Source: Streptomyces sp. NBC_00154 (GTDB taxonomy: Bacteria; Actinomycetota; Actinomycetes; Streptomycetales; Streptomycetaceae). From it: 64,000 nt of DNA. A program made the translations under genes and the position numbers. Positions 53,100 through 62,010 of this stretch are shown here, piece by piece (the first letter of the stretch is position 1; each line of letters opens with the position of its first letter). The DNA lies in assembly GCF_026342835.1 (NCBI RefSeq), contig NZ_JAPEMI010000001.1, forward strand, positions 2,610,501-2,674,500. The letters are read 5' to 3'. Below the pieces are notes generated by a model. It had not been told where the DNA came from. It ran no database searches and was given only the letters and a program-made list of their open reading frames with translations.

Positions 53100-54029
53100 G
53101 TGATCCTCACGGTCACGCTGAACACGGCACTCGACCTGACGTACGGCGTACCGGCGTTGGTCCCGCACACCAGCCACCGCGTCGGCGACATCTCCGAACG
53201 CCCCGGCGGCAAGGGCCTCAACGTGGCCCGGGTGCTCTCCGCACTCGACCACGAGACCGTGGTCACCGGCTTCGCCGGAGGCGCCACCGGAGCCGTCCTC
53301 CGCGACCTGCTGGCCGGCCTCCCGCCGCGCGACGCCCTCGTCGCCGTCACCGGGAACACCCGCCGTACGATCGCCGTCGTCGACGCGTCCACCGGCGACA
53401 CCACCCAGCTCAACGAGCCGGGCCCGCTCGTCACCGCCGGGGAATGGGCCGCCTTCCTCACCACGTACCGAAAGCTCCTCGGCGAAGCGGACGCGGTCGC
53501 CCTCTGCGGCAGCCTGCCGCCCGGGATCCACGTCGGGGCGTACGCCGAACTGGTCCGCCTGGCCCGCGCCGCCGACGTCCCCGTCCTCCTCGACACCAGC
53601 GGCGAACCGCTGCGCCGGGGCATCGCCGCCCGCCCCGACCTGATCAAACCGAACGCCGACGAACTCGCCCAGCTCACCGGCTCCCGCGAACCGCTGCGCG
53701 CCACCCGCGACGCCCGCCGCCGCGGCGCGCACAGCGTCATAGCCTCGCTCGGCGCGGACGGCATGCTCGCCGCCACACCCGACGGCACCTGGCGGGCCGC
53801 GCCGCCCACCCGGGTCGCGGGCAACCCGACCGGAGCGGGCGACTCCGCAGTGGCCGGACTGCTGTCCGGGCTCGTCGAGGGCCTGAGCTGGCCGGACCGG
53901 CTGCGCAGGGCGGTGGCACTGTCAACGGCGACGGTACTGGCCCCCGCGGCCGGGGAGTTCGACCGGGCGGCGTACGAGGAGCTGCTGTCGCGCGTCCGTG
54001 TCGAGGAGTACGCCCCGACGACGGCCTGA
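53100..54029 (+). CDS. PfkB-family sugar kinase (1-PFK/tagatose-6-phosphate type)
   Basis: A 309-residue ribokinase-fold kinase. It begins VILTVTLNTALDLTYGV, the pattern of 1-phosphofructokinase and tagatose-6-phosphate kinase. RPGGKGLNVARVLSAL binds substrate; NPTGAGDSAVAGLL holds the catalytic Asp and anion hole. GTG 53100 is preferred because AAGGGG lies 8 bases upstream; GTG 53091 is also in frame. With the aldolase that follows it would take a ketose phosphate to a bisphosphate and cleave it. Tagatose 6-phosphate is the likely substrate if the route is for GalNAc. Confidence 0.87.
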   Translation: MILTVTLNTALDLTYGVPALVPHTSHRVGDISERPGGKGLNVARVLSALDHETVVTGFAGGATGAVLRDLLAGLPPRDALVAVTGNTRRTIAVVDASTGDTTQLNEPGPLVTAGEWAAFLTTYRKLLGEADAVALCGSLPPGIHVGAYAELVRLARAADVPVLLDTSGEPLRRGIAARPDLIKPNADELAQLTGSREPLRATRDARRRGAHSVIASLGADGMLAATPDGTWRAAPPTRVAGNPTGAGDSAVAGLLSGLVEGLSWPDRLRRAVALSTATVLAPAAGEFDRAAYEELLSRVRVEEYAPTTA

Positions 54030-54056
54030 GCCGCGGAACCGCCCGGCACCATCCCT

Positions 54057-54093
54057 CAGTCCAGCACCAATCCCGCAGTCCAGCACCATCCCG
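54057..54093 (+). repeat. Short tandem repeat before the aldolase gene
   Basis: Two near-identical units (CAGTCCAGCACCAATCCCG and CAGTCCAGCACCATCCCG) are followed by a partial third (CACCATC), with GCACCATCCC also just before. They fill the 90-base gap between the PfkB and aldolase genes. Confidence 0.6.
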
Positions 54094-54119
54094 CACCATC
54101 AGAAGTTTCAGGGGGCAGC

Positions 54120-54968
54120 ATGCCGCTCGTCAGCACCGGTGAACTCGTCTCGGCGGCCCAGGCCGACCGCCGCGGGATCGCCGCCTTCAACGTCATCACG
54201 CTGGAGCACGCGGAGGCCATCGCCGCGGGCGCGGAGCGCGCCGGGGCGCCCGCCATCCTGCAGATCTCCGAGAACGCCGTGAAGTTCCACGGCGGCCGGC
54301 TCTCCGCCGTCGCCGCCGCGGCGGCCGCCGTCGCCCGTGCCTCCAGCGCGCCGCTCGCCCTCCACCTCGACCATGTCGAGTCCGTCGACCTGCTGCACCA
54401 GGCGCACGCGGAGGGCTTCGGCTCGGTGATGTTCGACGCCTCGAAGCTTCCGTACGAGGAGAACGTTCAGGCCACGGCCGACGCGGTGGTCTGGGGCCAC
54501 GAGCGCGGGATCTGGATCGAGGCGGAGCTCGGCAAGGTCGGCGGCAAGGAGGGCGAGGCCCCGCTCGACGCCCACGCCCCCGGCGTCCGCACGGACCCGG
54601 CCGAGGCCGCCGCCTATGTCGCGGCGACCGGCGTGGACGCGCTGGCCGTCGCGGTCGGCTCCTCGCACGCCATGACGGAACGCACCGCCGCCCTGGACCA
54701 CGCCCTGATCGGGCAGCTGCGCGACGCGGTGACGGTCCCGCTGGTGCTGCACGGCTCCAGCGGCGTCCCGGACGACGAGATCCGCCAGGCGGTCGCCTCG
54801 GGCATGCGCAAGATCAATGTGGGCACCGCCCTGAACACCGCATTCACGGGCGCGGTGCGCGCCTACCTGGCCGAGAACCCGACGGGCGTCGACCCGCGCA
54901 AGTACCTCGTCCCCGGCCGCGAGGCGATGGCCGCGACGGTGGCGGGATTCCTGGCGCTGATGGGCTGA
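54120..54968 (+). CDS. Class II fructose/tagatose-bisphosphate aldolase
   Basis: A 282-residue zinc-dependent aldolase. The metal ligands are in LALHLDHVES, IEAELGKVGGKEGEA, and VAVGSSHAMTE; LVLHGSSGVPDDEIRQAV and GMRKINVGTALN bind the phosphate. Length and motifs fit the GatY/KbaY/AgaY tagatose-bisphosphate branch as well as short fructose-bisphosphate aldolases. It follows the PfkB gene by 90 bases with a GGGGGC ribosome-binding site, and a long hairpin ends the unit. Confidence 0.88.
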   Translation: MPLVSTGELVSAAQADRRGIAAFNVITLEHAEAIAAGAERAGAPAILQISENAVKFHGGRLSAVAAAAAAVARASSAPLALHLDHVESVDLLHQAHAEGFGSVMFDASKLPYEENVQATADAVVWGHERGIWIEAELGKVGGKEGEAPLDAHAPGVRTDPAEAAAYVAATGVDALAVAVGSSHAMTERTAALDHALIGQLRDAVTVPLVLHGSSGVPDDEIRQAVASGMRKINVGTALNTAFTGAVRAYLAENPTGVDPRKYLVPGREAMAATVAGFLALMG

Positions 54969-55006
54969 GGAGCCACCAGGCGGTCGGTCGGAAGAGCCGC
55001 ACAGAA

Positions 55007-55065
55007 GATCTGCCCTACGTCCTCGTCCGAACCGTCGCGGTTCGGAAGAAGGCGTAGGGCAGATC
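55007..55065. terminator. Long bidirectional terminator
   Basis: GATCTGCCCTACG (55007-55019) pairs perfectly with CGTAGGGCAGATC (55053-55065), and inside it CCGAACC pairs with GGTTCGG. It lies between the convergent aldolase and CBM-like genes. Confidence 0.88.
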
Positions 55066-55079
55066 GGTTCCGGGAGTGC

Positions 55080-56075
55080 TCAGCCCTTCGCCGACGTGAC
55101 CTCGAGCCAGTCGAGGATCACGTCGCACTGGTTGCCGGTCTCGCACGAGATCTTGATCTCGTTGTCGCCCTGGTTCAGAGTCACCGGCGCCCACGTGGTC
55201 TGCCAGTTCTTCTCCCAGTTCGGGTCCGAGGACTTCACGAAGTTCTTCAGACCGATGGGCTGGCTGTTGGCCTTGCCGTTGACCGTCAGCGTGGCGTTGG
55301 CGTCCTTGGCCGGGATGGCGTACCGCACAGTCAGCCGGTACGACCCCGCCGCCTTCATGGACGCCTTCCAGGTCACCGAGGACCCCGGCTGGTTGAAACC
55401 GGTGACGTACACGCCGTCCGCGCCCTCGGCGCCCTTGATGGTCTTCTCGACGGTGGCCGTGCCGCCCAGCTTCAGCGTCGCCGCGTCCTGCTTCGGCAGC
55501 TCCACCGGAGCTTCGGAGGACGACCCGGTGTCCTTCGGCTTCGGGGACTCGTCGACCTGACCGGCGGCACCGGCCGAGGTGGCGGCCTCGTTCTTCTTGT
55601 CGTCGTTGCCGTCGCCGGTCATCAGCGCGGCGCCGATACCGATGAGCACGACCGCGACGACCGCGACCGCACCGATCAGCAGACCCTTGTTGTTCGGACC
55701 GCCCTTGCCGGGGCCACCGGTCCGGCCGCGGCCGCCCTGCGTCGCGACCGGTGCGGTGGGCGCACCACCGGGGTAGGTCTCGGGGGCGGCGTACTGCGCA
55801 TTCGGCCCGCCGTAGGGAGGTTGCGGCTGACCGTACGGTGCCTGCGGCTGGCCGTACGGCTGCTGCTGCGGCACCTGCTGCCCGTACTGGCGCTCGCCCA
55901 CGGTCCGGACCTGGTTGTACGAGGTCCTCGGCACGCCGGGCTGCGGGACCGGACCCGGGTAGCCGTATCCGCCCTGCCCCGGCGACTGAGCGCCGGCCGC
56001 CTGTCCGTCCTCGTACAGGTAGCCGAACGGATCGTCGTCCTCGGGTGTGTTTGCGCCGTTGTTCCCGGCCGTCAT
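55080..56075 (-). CDS. Membrane-anchored carbohydrate-binding-like protein
   Basis: A 331-residue type II membrane protein. Residues 1-~130 are cytoplasmic, disordered and rich in Pro, Gly, Gln and Tyr with repeated PYGQPQ units. One transmembrane helix follows (GLLIGAVAVVAVVLIGIGAA). Outside is a Ser/Thr/Pro linker and a beta-sandwich of the CBM35-like type (TVEKTIKGAEG, YRLTVRYAIPAKDANATLTV, GDNEIKISCETGNQCDVILD WLEV split here), with a probable disulfide. It may bind cell-wall or extracellular sugars. ATG 56075 follows AGGAG; ATG 56096 is possible. Confidence 0.82.
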   Translation of the reverse strand: MTAGNNGANTPEDDDPFGYLYEDGQAAGAQSPGQGGYGYPGPVPQPGVPRTSYNQVRTVGERQYGQQVPQQQPYGQPQAPYGQPQPPYGGPNAQYAAPETYPGGAPTAPVATQGGRGRTGGPGKGGPNNKGLLIGAVAVVAVVLIGIGAALMTGDGNDDKKNEAATSAGAAGQVDESPKPKDTGSSSEAPVELPKQDAATLKLGGTATVEKTIKGAEGADGVYVTGFNQPGSSVTWKASMKAAGSYRLTVRYAIPAKDANATLTVNGKANSQPIGLKNFVKSSDPNWEKNWQTTWAPVTLNQGDNEIKISCETGNQCDVILDWLEVTSAKG

Positions 56076-56249
56076 CCCTGGGTCACTCCTCACCATGTCG
56101 CCAGCCGTCGCCGAAAATCGCCAGCCGTGGCCGACCGGCCGAGCCTACCTCGAACGGAGCACACCAAGAATTGCCGTTGGCCTCCGGGGCCACTCACTCA
56201 CCGTGGTGGGGGTACGGCGACGGATGCCGGAACGGACCTGTCGTGAACG

Positions 56250-57908
56250 TCAGCCGGCCCTGCGGTGAACCTTCGACCGGGACCGCTTTTCCACATACAT
56301 CCGCTGGTCGGCGGAGCGCAGCACCTCTTCGGCGGTCATGCCGCAGCCGGCCCAGCCGATCCCGAAGCTCGCCCCGACCCGCACCGCGCGACCATCCACC
56401 CGAATGGGCGGAATAATGGCGTTTCGGAGACGTACGGCCAGATCCGCGGCGTCTGCGGCGCCGAGCCCGTCCGCGAGGACGACGAATTCGTCACCCCCGA
56501 GGCGTGCGACGGTGTCGCCGTCGCGCACACAGGTGGTGAGCCGGCGGGCGACCTCGATCAGGACGGCGTCACCGGTGTGGTGCCCGAAGCGGTCGTTGAT
56601 CGACTTGAAGCCGTCGAGGTCGCAGAAGAGGACCGCGAGCCCCTTCGCCCCCTCGTCGCTCTCGTCGTCGGGTGCCACGGCGTGCACATGGTGGTCGTAC
56701 GGGCCGCCGGCCACCGCGTCGGCCTCGAAGCCGTCGGCACGGAAGCCGTGCACGCGGCCCTCCGCGTCCTCGACGTCGCCGTAAGCCGCGTCCAGCGCCT
56801 GCACGGCGGTGGTGGCCGCCGCGTGCGGGCGCTCGCAGAGCCGGGCACTGAGCCGCGCGCGCAGCTCGGCACTGTTGGGCAGTCCGGTCAGCGCGTCGTG
56901 CGAGGCGCGGTGCGCCAGATGCAGCTCGTGCCGCTTGCGCTCCTCTATGTCCTCTACATGGGTGAGGAGGAAACGCGGGCCGTCGGCGGTGTCCGCTACG
57001 ACGGAGTTGCGCAGCGAGACCCAGAGGTACGAGCCGTCCCGGCGCCCGAGCCGCAGCTCGGCGCGGCCGCCCTCGGCGGACGTCCGCAGCAGGGTGCCGA
57101 CGTCCTCCGGGTGGACCAGGTCGGCGAAGGAGTAGCGGCGCAGTACGGAGGCGGGGCGGCCGAGCAGCCGGCACAGGGCGTCGTTGGTGCGCAGCAGCCT
57201 GCCGTGCTGATCACCGCCCATCTCGGCGATGGCCATGCCGCTGGGGGCGTACTCGAAGGCTTGGCGGAACGACTCCTCGCTGGCCCGCAGCGCCGCCTGT
57301 TCGCGTTCGAGCCGGACCAGGGCGCGCTGCATGTTTGCTCGGAGCCGCGCGTTACTGATCGCAATGGCCGCCTGCGACGCGTACATCTGGAGAGCTTCGC
57401 GGCCCCACGCGCCGGGGCGGCGGCCGTTGCGCGGGCGGTCGACGGAGATGACGCCGAGGAGGTCCTGCCCGCCCCCGGACGCGTACATCGGGGCGTAGAG
57501 CCGGTCCTGCGGGTGCCACTCGTCCTCGAAGCGGGGCTCGGGGCCCTCGGTGTGCCACTGCGGTACGTCGTCGTCGAGGAGGACCCAGCCGTCGGTGTGC
57601 GGTATGAAGCGGAGCCCGTCCCAGCACTCACCCATGGCCAGCCGGCGATCCCACGAGGTGCGGGAGCCGACGCGGCCGGTGATCAGGGCTTCGGCGGCGG
57701 AGTTGCCCGCGAAGGCGGCGACGACGAGATCACCGTCGGGACGGACGAGGTTGACGCAGGCCAACTCGTATCCGAGACCGGCGACGATTCCGTCGGCCAC
57801 GGTCTGCAGTGTGTCGGCCAGGCTCCGCGCCGTATTGAGATCGGCGACGGCCTGATGCAGCTGCCGCATCGTCGCTAGACGGACGTACGGCTCCGACTCG
57901 GCCTCCAT
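56250..57908 (-). CDS. cdgB: Diguanylate cyclase with GAF and PAS domains (CdgB type)
   Basis: A 552-residue signalling protein. A GAF domain spans residues ~20-195, a short coiled coil and a PAS/PAC domain ~210-345 (FEYAPSGMAIAEM), and a GGDEF domain ~350-545. The active-site GGDEF is at 471-475, so it should make c-di-GMP. The start of the GGDEF domain carries a ~60-residue acidic insertion between SHDALTGLPN and LAVLFCDLDGFKSINDRFGH. This matches Streptomyces CdgB, which influences development. There is no EAL domain. ATG 57908 follows GGGGAG. A BldD-like box is ~98 bases upstream. Confidence 0.92.
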   Translation of the reverse strand: MEAESEPYVRLATMRQLHQAVADLNTARSLADTLQTVADGIVAGLGYELACVNLVRPDGDLVVAAFAGNSAAEALITGRVGSRTSWDRRLAMGECWDGLRFIPHTDGWVLLDDDVPQWHTEGPEPRFEDEWHPQDRLYAPMYASGGGQDLLGVISVDRPRNGRRPGAWGREALQMYASQAAIAISNARLRANMQRALVRLEREQAALRASEESFRQAFEYAPSGMAIAEMGGDQHGRLLRTNDALCRLLGRPASVLRRYSFADLVHPEDVGTLLRTSAEGGRAELRLGRRDGSYLWVSLRNSVVADTADGPRFLLTHVEDIEERKRHELHLAHRASHDALTGLPNSAELRARLSARLCERPHAAATTAVQALDAAYGDVEDAEGRVHGFRADGFEADAVAGGPYDHHVHAVAPDDESDEGAKGLAVLFCDLDGFKSINDRFGHHTGDAVLIEVARRLTTCVRDGDTVARLGGDEFVVLADGLGAADAADLAVRLRNAIIPPIRVDGRAVRVGASFGIGWAGCGMTAEEVLRSADQRMYVEKRSRSKVHRRAG

Positions 57909-58005
57909 TGCTCGCACTCCCCGAGACCTCGACAGCACTCCAGGTTTCTATCGACGTACTTGTTCGCAGTGTCACCGCCACTGAATCACAGTGAGCTGTG
58001 CACCC

Positions 58006-58020
58006 GGTACACAGGGTCAA
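58006..58020. promoter_or_regulatory. BldD-like operator before cdgB
   Basis: GGTACACAGGGTCAA fits the BldD consensus nTnACnCWGnGTnAn at all fixed positions but one (G for T at position 2). TTGACC on the minus strand overlaps it and could be the -35 of cdgB. A second palindrome, TGTGACTCAAGTCACA, is at 58035-58050. Confidence 0.7.
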
Positions 58021-58235
58021 CAAATATTGCGCTCTGTGACTCAAGTCACAACAGATGATGAAGGGTTGCGAGTGGCCCACCCAGGTGGCCCGTCCGTTTC
58101 TTGAACGCAAATCTGTACGTTGCAGTACGTTGCACCGCGCCGTCCCGGCACATCCCCGTCGGCCCGGAGTCCTAGGACCCCTCTGGTCCCCTGGCCCGAT
58201 GCGGTGGCCCGCGACCCGCGGCTAGCGTGCCCGTT

Positions 58236-58799
58236 GTGTTGCAGACGAAGCCCCCCACCCCGCGGTCCGAGCCCATCCCCCATGCTGAGGGGGTGAGCAA
58301 CGACGAGTTCCGCGGCGCCCTCGCCCGGCTGGCCGCCGGCGTGGTCCTGATCACCGCCCAGGAGCCGCCGCTCGACGAGAACGGGCGCGGCGAGGACGTC
58401 GGCATGACGGCGACCGCCTTCATGTCCGTGTCGCTGGACCCGCCGCTCGTCCTGGTGAGCCTGCGCAACGGCTCCCGGATGGACGACCTGCTCGACGAAC
58501 AGCCGGTGTGGGCGGTCTCCGTGCTGTCGGAGAGCCAACGGCACATCGCGGGACGGTTCGCGATGAAGGGCCGGATCAGCGACCGGCTGCTGTTCCAGGA
58601 CATCCCCTATGTAAGGGGAGAGGTGTCGAGCGCACCGCTGATCGGCGGGGCCCTCGCCACCCTGGAGTGCCGCACGGAGCAGCGGGTGCCCGCGGGCGAC
58701 CACACGCTGGTGATCGGACGGGTGCTGAGCGCGGCGCTGCCGAGCGCGGACGGCGGGCCGCTGACCTACTTCCAGGGGCGCTACCGGCAGCTGGGCTGA
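58236..58799 (+). CDS. Flavin reductase-like protein
   Basis: A ~187-residue protein of the flavin reductase-like FMN-binding family. After a Pro-rich start comes DEFRGALARLAAGVVLITAQ, then MTATAFMSVSLDPPLVLVSL, the flavin-binding core, and FAMKGRISDRLLF. It likely reduces FMN/FAD with NAD(P)H for a partner monooxygenase, or binds FMN. TAGCGT at 58223-58228 places the transcript start next to GTG 58236, suggesting a leaderless mRNA; GTG 58227 and GTG 58293 are in frame too. It converges on the ArfB-like gene with a 16-base gap. Confidence 0.85.
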   Translation: MLQTKPPTPRSEPIPHAEGVSNDEFRGALARLAAGVVLITAQEPPLDENGRGEDVGMTATAFMSVSLDPPLVLVSLRNGSRMDDLLDEQPVWAVSVLSESQRHIAGRFAMKGRISDRLLFQDIPYVRGEVSSAPLIGGALATLECRTEQRVPAGDHTLVIGRVLSAALPSADGGPLTYFQGRYRQLG

Positions 58800-58815
58800 A
58801 CCCCGGCGTCCCGGT

Positions 58816-59241
58816 TCACCAGTCGCGGCCGGAGCGGCCGCGCTTCGTGTCGCCGCGCTGCTTCTTCTCGCGCAGCCGGCGTTCGTTGATCCCACGCGGG
58901 ATCCTGGTCTTGCGGCGCGGCTTGGGGGGCGGCGCCGTGGCTTCGGCCAGCAGGGAGGCGAGGCGGACGAGGGCGGTCTCGCGGTTGCGCCACTGGGAGC
59001 GGTGCTCCGACGCCCGCACCGTGACCACGCCGCCCACCAGCCGGCTCTCCAGTCTTTGGAGCGCCCGGTCCTTCCACACCTCGGGAAGCGCGTCGGTCGC
59101 CGCGAGGTCGAAGCGGAGCTCCACCTGGGAGTCACTGGTGTTGACGTGCTGACCGCCGGGCCCGGAGGACCGCGAGAAACGCCACATGAGCTCGGCCTCC
59201 GGCAGGGAGACCGAACCGCGGATGACATAGGGCCCGGACAT
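58816..59241 (-). CDS. arfB: ArfB-like peptidyl-tRNA hydrolase (ribosome rescue)
   Basis: A 141-residue class I release-factor-like protein. SRSSGPGGQHVNTSDSQVEL carries the catalytic GGQ, and the basic tail (PKPRRKTRIPRGINERRLRE, KKQRGDTKRGRS) is the part that threads into the empty mRNA channel of stalled ribosomes. There is no codon-recognition domain. These features match ArfB/YaeJ. ATG 59241 (MSGPYVIRG) is chosen; ATG 59250 is equally possible. Confidence 0.92.
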   Translation of the reverse strand: MSGPYVIRGSVSLPEAELMWRFSRSSGPGGQHVNTSDSQVELRFDLAATDALPEVWKDRALQRLESRLVGGVVTVRASEHRSQWRNRETALVRLASLLAEATAPPPKPRRKTRIPRGINERRLREKKQRGDTKRGRSGRDW

Positions 59242-59432
59242 GACACCCATGTTCCCTGGCCGTCGGCCCTCCCGTCACCTCCTTTTGCCGCATCCGGTCA
59301 CCCGTTCGGCCGACAGTTCGGTAAAGAAAGTAAAGGGAGCAGGAACCTCCCGGTCCTCTGCCTGCGTTATGAGGTGTGACGGTAGCTTCGTGATGGCACG
59401 AAGCCCGCACACGACGATGAAAGGGACTTCCC

Positions 59433-60008
59433 ATGGCAGTAAGCCTGTCCAAGGGCGGCAACGTCTCGCTCACCAAGGAGGCCCCGGGCCTGACCGCCGT
59501 CACGGTCGGCCTCGGCTGGGACGTCCGCACCACCACCGGCACCGACTTCGACCTCGACGCCTCGGCGATCGCGGTGAACCCGGGAGGAAAGGTCGTCTCC
59601 GACGGCCACTTCGTCTTCTTCAACAACAAGTCGACCCCGGACCAGACCATCGTCCACACCGGTGACAACGTCACGGGCGCGGGCGAGGGCGACGACGAGC
59701 AGATCAACGTAAACCTGGCGGGCCTGCCGGCCGACGTCGACAAGATCGTCTTCCCGGTCTCGATCTACGACGCCGAAACCCGCAGCCAGAACTTCGGCCA
59801 GGTGCGCAACGCGTTCATCCGCATCATCAACCAGGCCGGCGGCACCGAGATCGCCCGCTACGACCTGAGCGAGGACGCCGCCACCGAGACCGCGATGGTC
59901 TTCGGCGAGCTGTACCGCAACGGCGCGGAGTGGAAGTTCCGCGCCGTGGGCCAGGGCTACGCCTCGGGCCTGCGCGGCATCGCCCAGGACTTCGGCGTCA
60001 ACCTCTGA
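59433..60008 (+). CDS. TerD family protein
   Basis: A 191-residue TerD-domain protein: [50 protein letters not shown] and [20 protein letters not shown]. The acidic residues around DFDLDAS and [15 protein letters not shown] bind calcium in family members. TerD proteins belong to a stress-linked, membrane-associated network; Streptomyces paralogues affect development. ATG 59433 follows GAAAGGGA. It is monocistronic with its own terminator. Confidence 0.94.
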   Translation: MAVSLSKGGNVSLTKEAPGLTAVTVGLGWDVRTTTGTDFDLDASAIAVNPGGKVVSDGHFVFFNNKSTPDQTIVHTGDNVTGAGEGDDEQINVNLAGLPADVDKIVFPVSIYDAETRSQNFGQVRNAFIRIINQAGGTEIARYDLSEDAATETAMVFGELYRNGAEWKFRAVGQGYASGLRGIAQDFGVNL

Positions 60009-60037
60009 CGCAAGAGGGTTCATGGCCTGACCTGACA

Positions 60038-60080
60038 GACGGGAGCCCCCGGTCGATTCCTTCGGCCGGGGGCTCCCGTC
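60038..60080 (+). terminator. Terminator after terD
   Basis: GACGGGAGCCCCCGG pairs perfectly (15 bp) with CCGGGGGCTCCCGTC around a 13-base loop, 30 bases after the stop codon. Confidence 0.9.
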
Positions 60081-60270
60081 TGCCATGCCGTCAGAAGGCC
60101 CACGTCCGGCCGCACGACACCTGACGCATTACACATAACGGACAGCGCTCCCCCATGAACGGACAAGATCCGGTCAAATATTTGACACGACCCTGCCAAA
60201 TTTAGGCGCACCGGTGCCAGTCTCACCGCACACCCCTCACGGAGCTCATGGACCGAGTGAAGGAGAACGA

Positions 60271-61818
60271 GTGAGAACCACTCTGCGTGCCGCCGCTCTT
60301 GCCGCGTCCGCCGCCATGGTCGTCGTCGGCGTACAAGCAGGCTCGGCCGATGCCGCCCAGGACCGCGCGGCCGGAGCCACCGCGCTGCCGATCAGCGCGT
60401 CCCAGCGGGCCGCGGCCATCGAGGAAGCCCAGGCCGGGGCCGCCTCGACCGCCGCGAAGATCAAGCTGGGCGGCAAGGAGAAGCTCGTCGTCCGCGATGT
60501 GATCAAGGACGCCGACGGCACCGTCCACACCCGCTACGAGCGCACCTACGCCGGACTGCCCGTCCTCGGCGGCGACCTCGTCACCCACACCAGGAAGGAC
60601 GGCTCCCTCAAGGGGGTGTCCAAGGCAACCGACGCAAAGATATCCGTGGCATCGACGACTGCCACGGCCACCGCCAAGTCCGGTGCCCGGAAGGTGATCT
60701 GGGCCGTCACCGGCAAGCCTGCGCTCGCCTACGAGAACGTGGTCAAGGGCACCCAGGCCGACGGGACGCCCAGTGAGCGCCACGTCATCACCGACGCCGC
60801 CAGCGGCAAGGAGCTCTACTCGTACGAGGCCATCGACACGGGGTCCGGCACCAGCCAGTACAGCGGCACCGTCGCCCTCGGCACCTCGGCCTCCGGATCC
60901 GGCTACAACCTGACCGACGCCGGACGCGGCGGCCACAACACGTACGACCTGAACGGCGGCACCTCCGGCACCGGGACCCTCTTCACCGACGCCGACGACA
61001 TCTGGGGCAACGGTCTCGCGACCAACCGTCAGACCGCCGCGGTCGACGCCCACTACGGCGCCGCCATGACCTGGGACTTCTACAAGAACGAACTGGGCCG
61101 CAACGGCATCGCCGGCGACGGCAGGGCCGCATACTCCCGGGTCCACTACGGCAACGCGTACGTCAACGCCTTCTGGCAGGACGCCTGCTTCTGCATGACG
61201 TACGGAGACGGCTCGGGCAACCTCAAGCCGCTCACCTCGCTGGATGTCGCCGGACACGAGATGAGCCACGGTCTGACCGCGGCGACCGCCGGTCTGAAGT
61301 ACAGCCGTGAATCGGGTGGCCTCAACGAGGCGACCAGCGACATGTTCGGCACCGCGGTCGAGTTCTACGCGGGCAACAGCAGCGACGCCGGCGACTACCT
61401 CATCGGCGAGAAGATCGACATCAACGGCAACGGCACCCCGCTGCGCTACATGGACAAGCCCAGCAAGGACGGCGGTTCGGCGGACTACTGGTCGAGGACG
61501 GTCGGCCGCCTCGACGTCCACTACTCGTCCGGGCCCGCCAACCACTTCTTCTACCTGCTGTCCGAGGGCAGCGGCGCGAAGACCATCAACGGCGTCGCCT
61601 ACAACTCGCCGACCTCCAACGGCTCCACGGTCACGGGCATCGGGCGCGCGAAGGCCGTCCAGATCTGGTACAAGGCGCTCACCACGTACATGACCTCGTC
61701 CACCGACTACGCGGCCGCGCGGGTCGCCACCCTGCAGGCGGCGAGCGACCTGTACGGAGCAGGCAGCGCGGAGTACGCAGCCGTCGCCTCCGCCTGGTCC
61801 GCGATCAACGTGAACTAG
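60271..61818 (+). CDS. Secreted M4 (thermolysin-like) metalloprotease
   Basis: A 515-residue preproenzyme. A signal peptide (residues 1-~27, VRTTLRAAALAASAAMVVVG) is followed by an FTP/PepSY-type propeptide (~28-200) and the catalytic domain. Zinc ligands are H329 and H333 in HEMSH and the Glu of GGLNEATSD. The C-terminal region has VHYSSGPANHFFYLL with the transition-state-binding His. It should degrade proteins outside the cell. GTG 60271 follows AGGAG at 5 bases. It is closely related to the truncated gene at 62669. Confidence 0.94.
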   Translation: MRTTLRAAALAASAAMVVVGVQAGSADAAQDRAAGATALPISASQRAAAIEEAQAGAASTAAKIKLGGKEKLVVRDVIKDADGTVHTRYERTYAGLPVLGGDLVTHTRKDGSLKGVSKATDAKISVASTTATATAKSGARKVIWAVTGKPALAYENVVKGTQADGTPSERHVITDAASGKELYSYEAIDTGSGTSQYSGTVALGTSASGSGYNLTDAGRGGHNTYDLNGGTSGTGTLFTDADDIWGNGLATNRQTAAVDAHYGAAMTWDFYKNELGRNGIAGDGRAAYSRVHYGNAYVNAFWQDACFCMTYGDGSGNLKPLTSLDVAGHEMSHGLTAATAGLKYSRESGGLNEATSDMFGTAVEFYAGNSSDAGDYLIGEKIDINGNGTPLRYMDKPSKDGGSADYWSRTVGRLDVHYSSGPANHFFYLLSEGSGAKTINGVAYNSPTSNGSTVTGIGRAKAVQIWYKALTTYMTSSTDYAAARVATLQAASDLYGAGSAEYAAVASAWSAINVN

Positions 61819-62010
61819 TAGGCCGTCCGGCACCACCGCCCGACGGCTCCTGCGGATCGCCCACGCGCCGCGCACAGCCACCGGTTTCCCGGAGATGTGC
61901 GCGGCGTCCGGCCGTTCCACGGGCGGTCGCGCCGTGGGTGGCCGCCGTACGGGTGGCTGCCCGCGGCGGCACCGCACGGCGGCACCGCGCGCCCGCATAG
62001 GCTGCGCCGA

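Noticed and set aside
54057..54093. Short repeats as a CRISPR array
   Set aside because: Only two adjacent units with no spacers, in a 90-base gap between metabolic genes.
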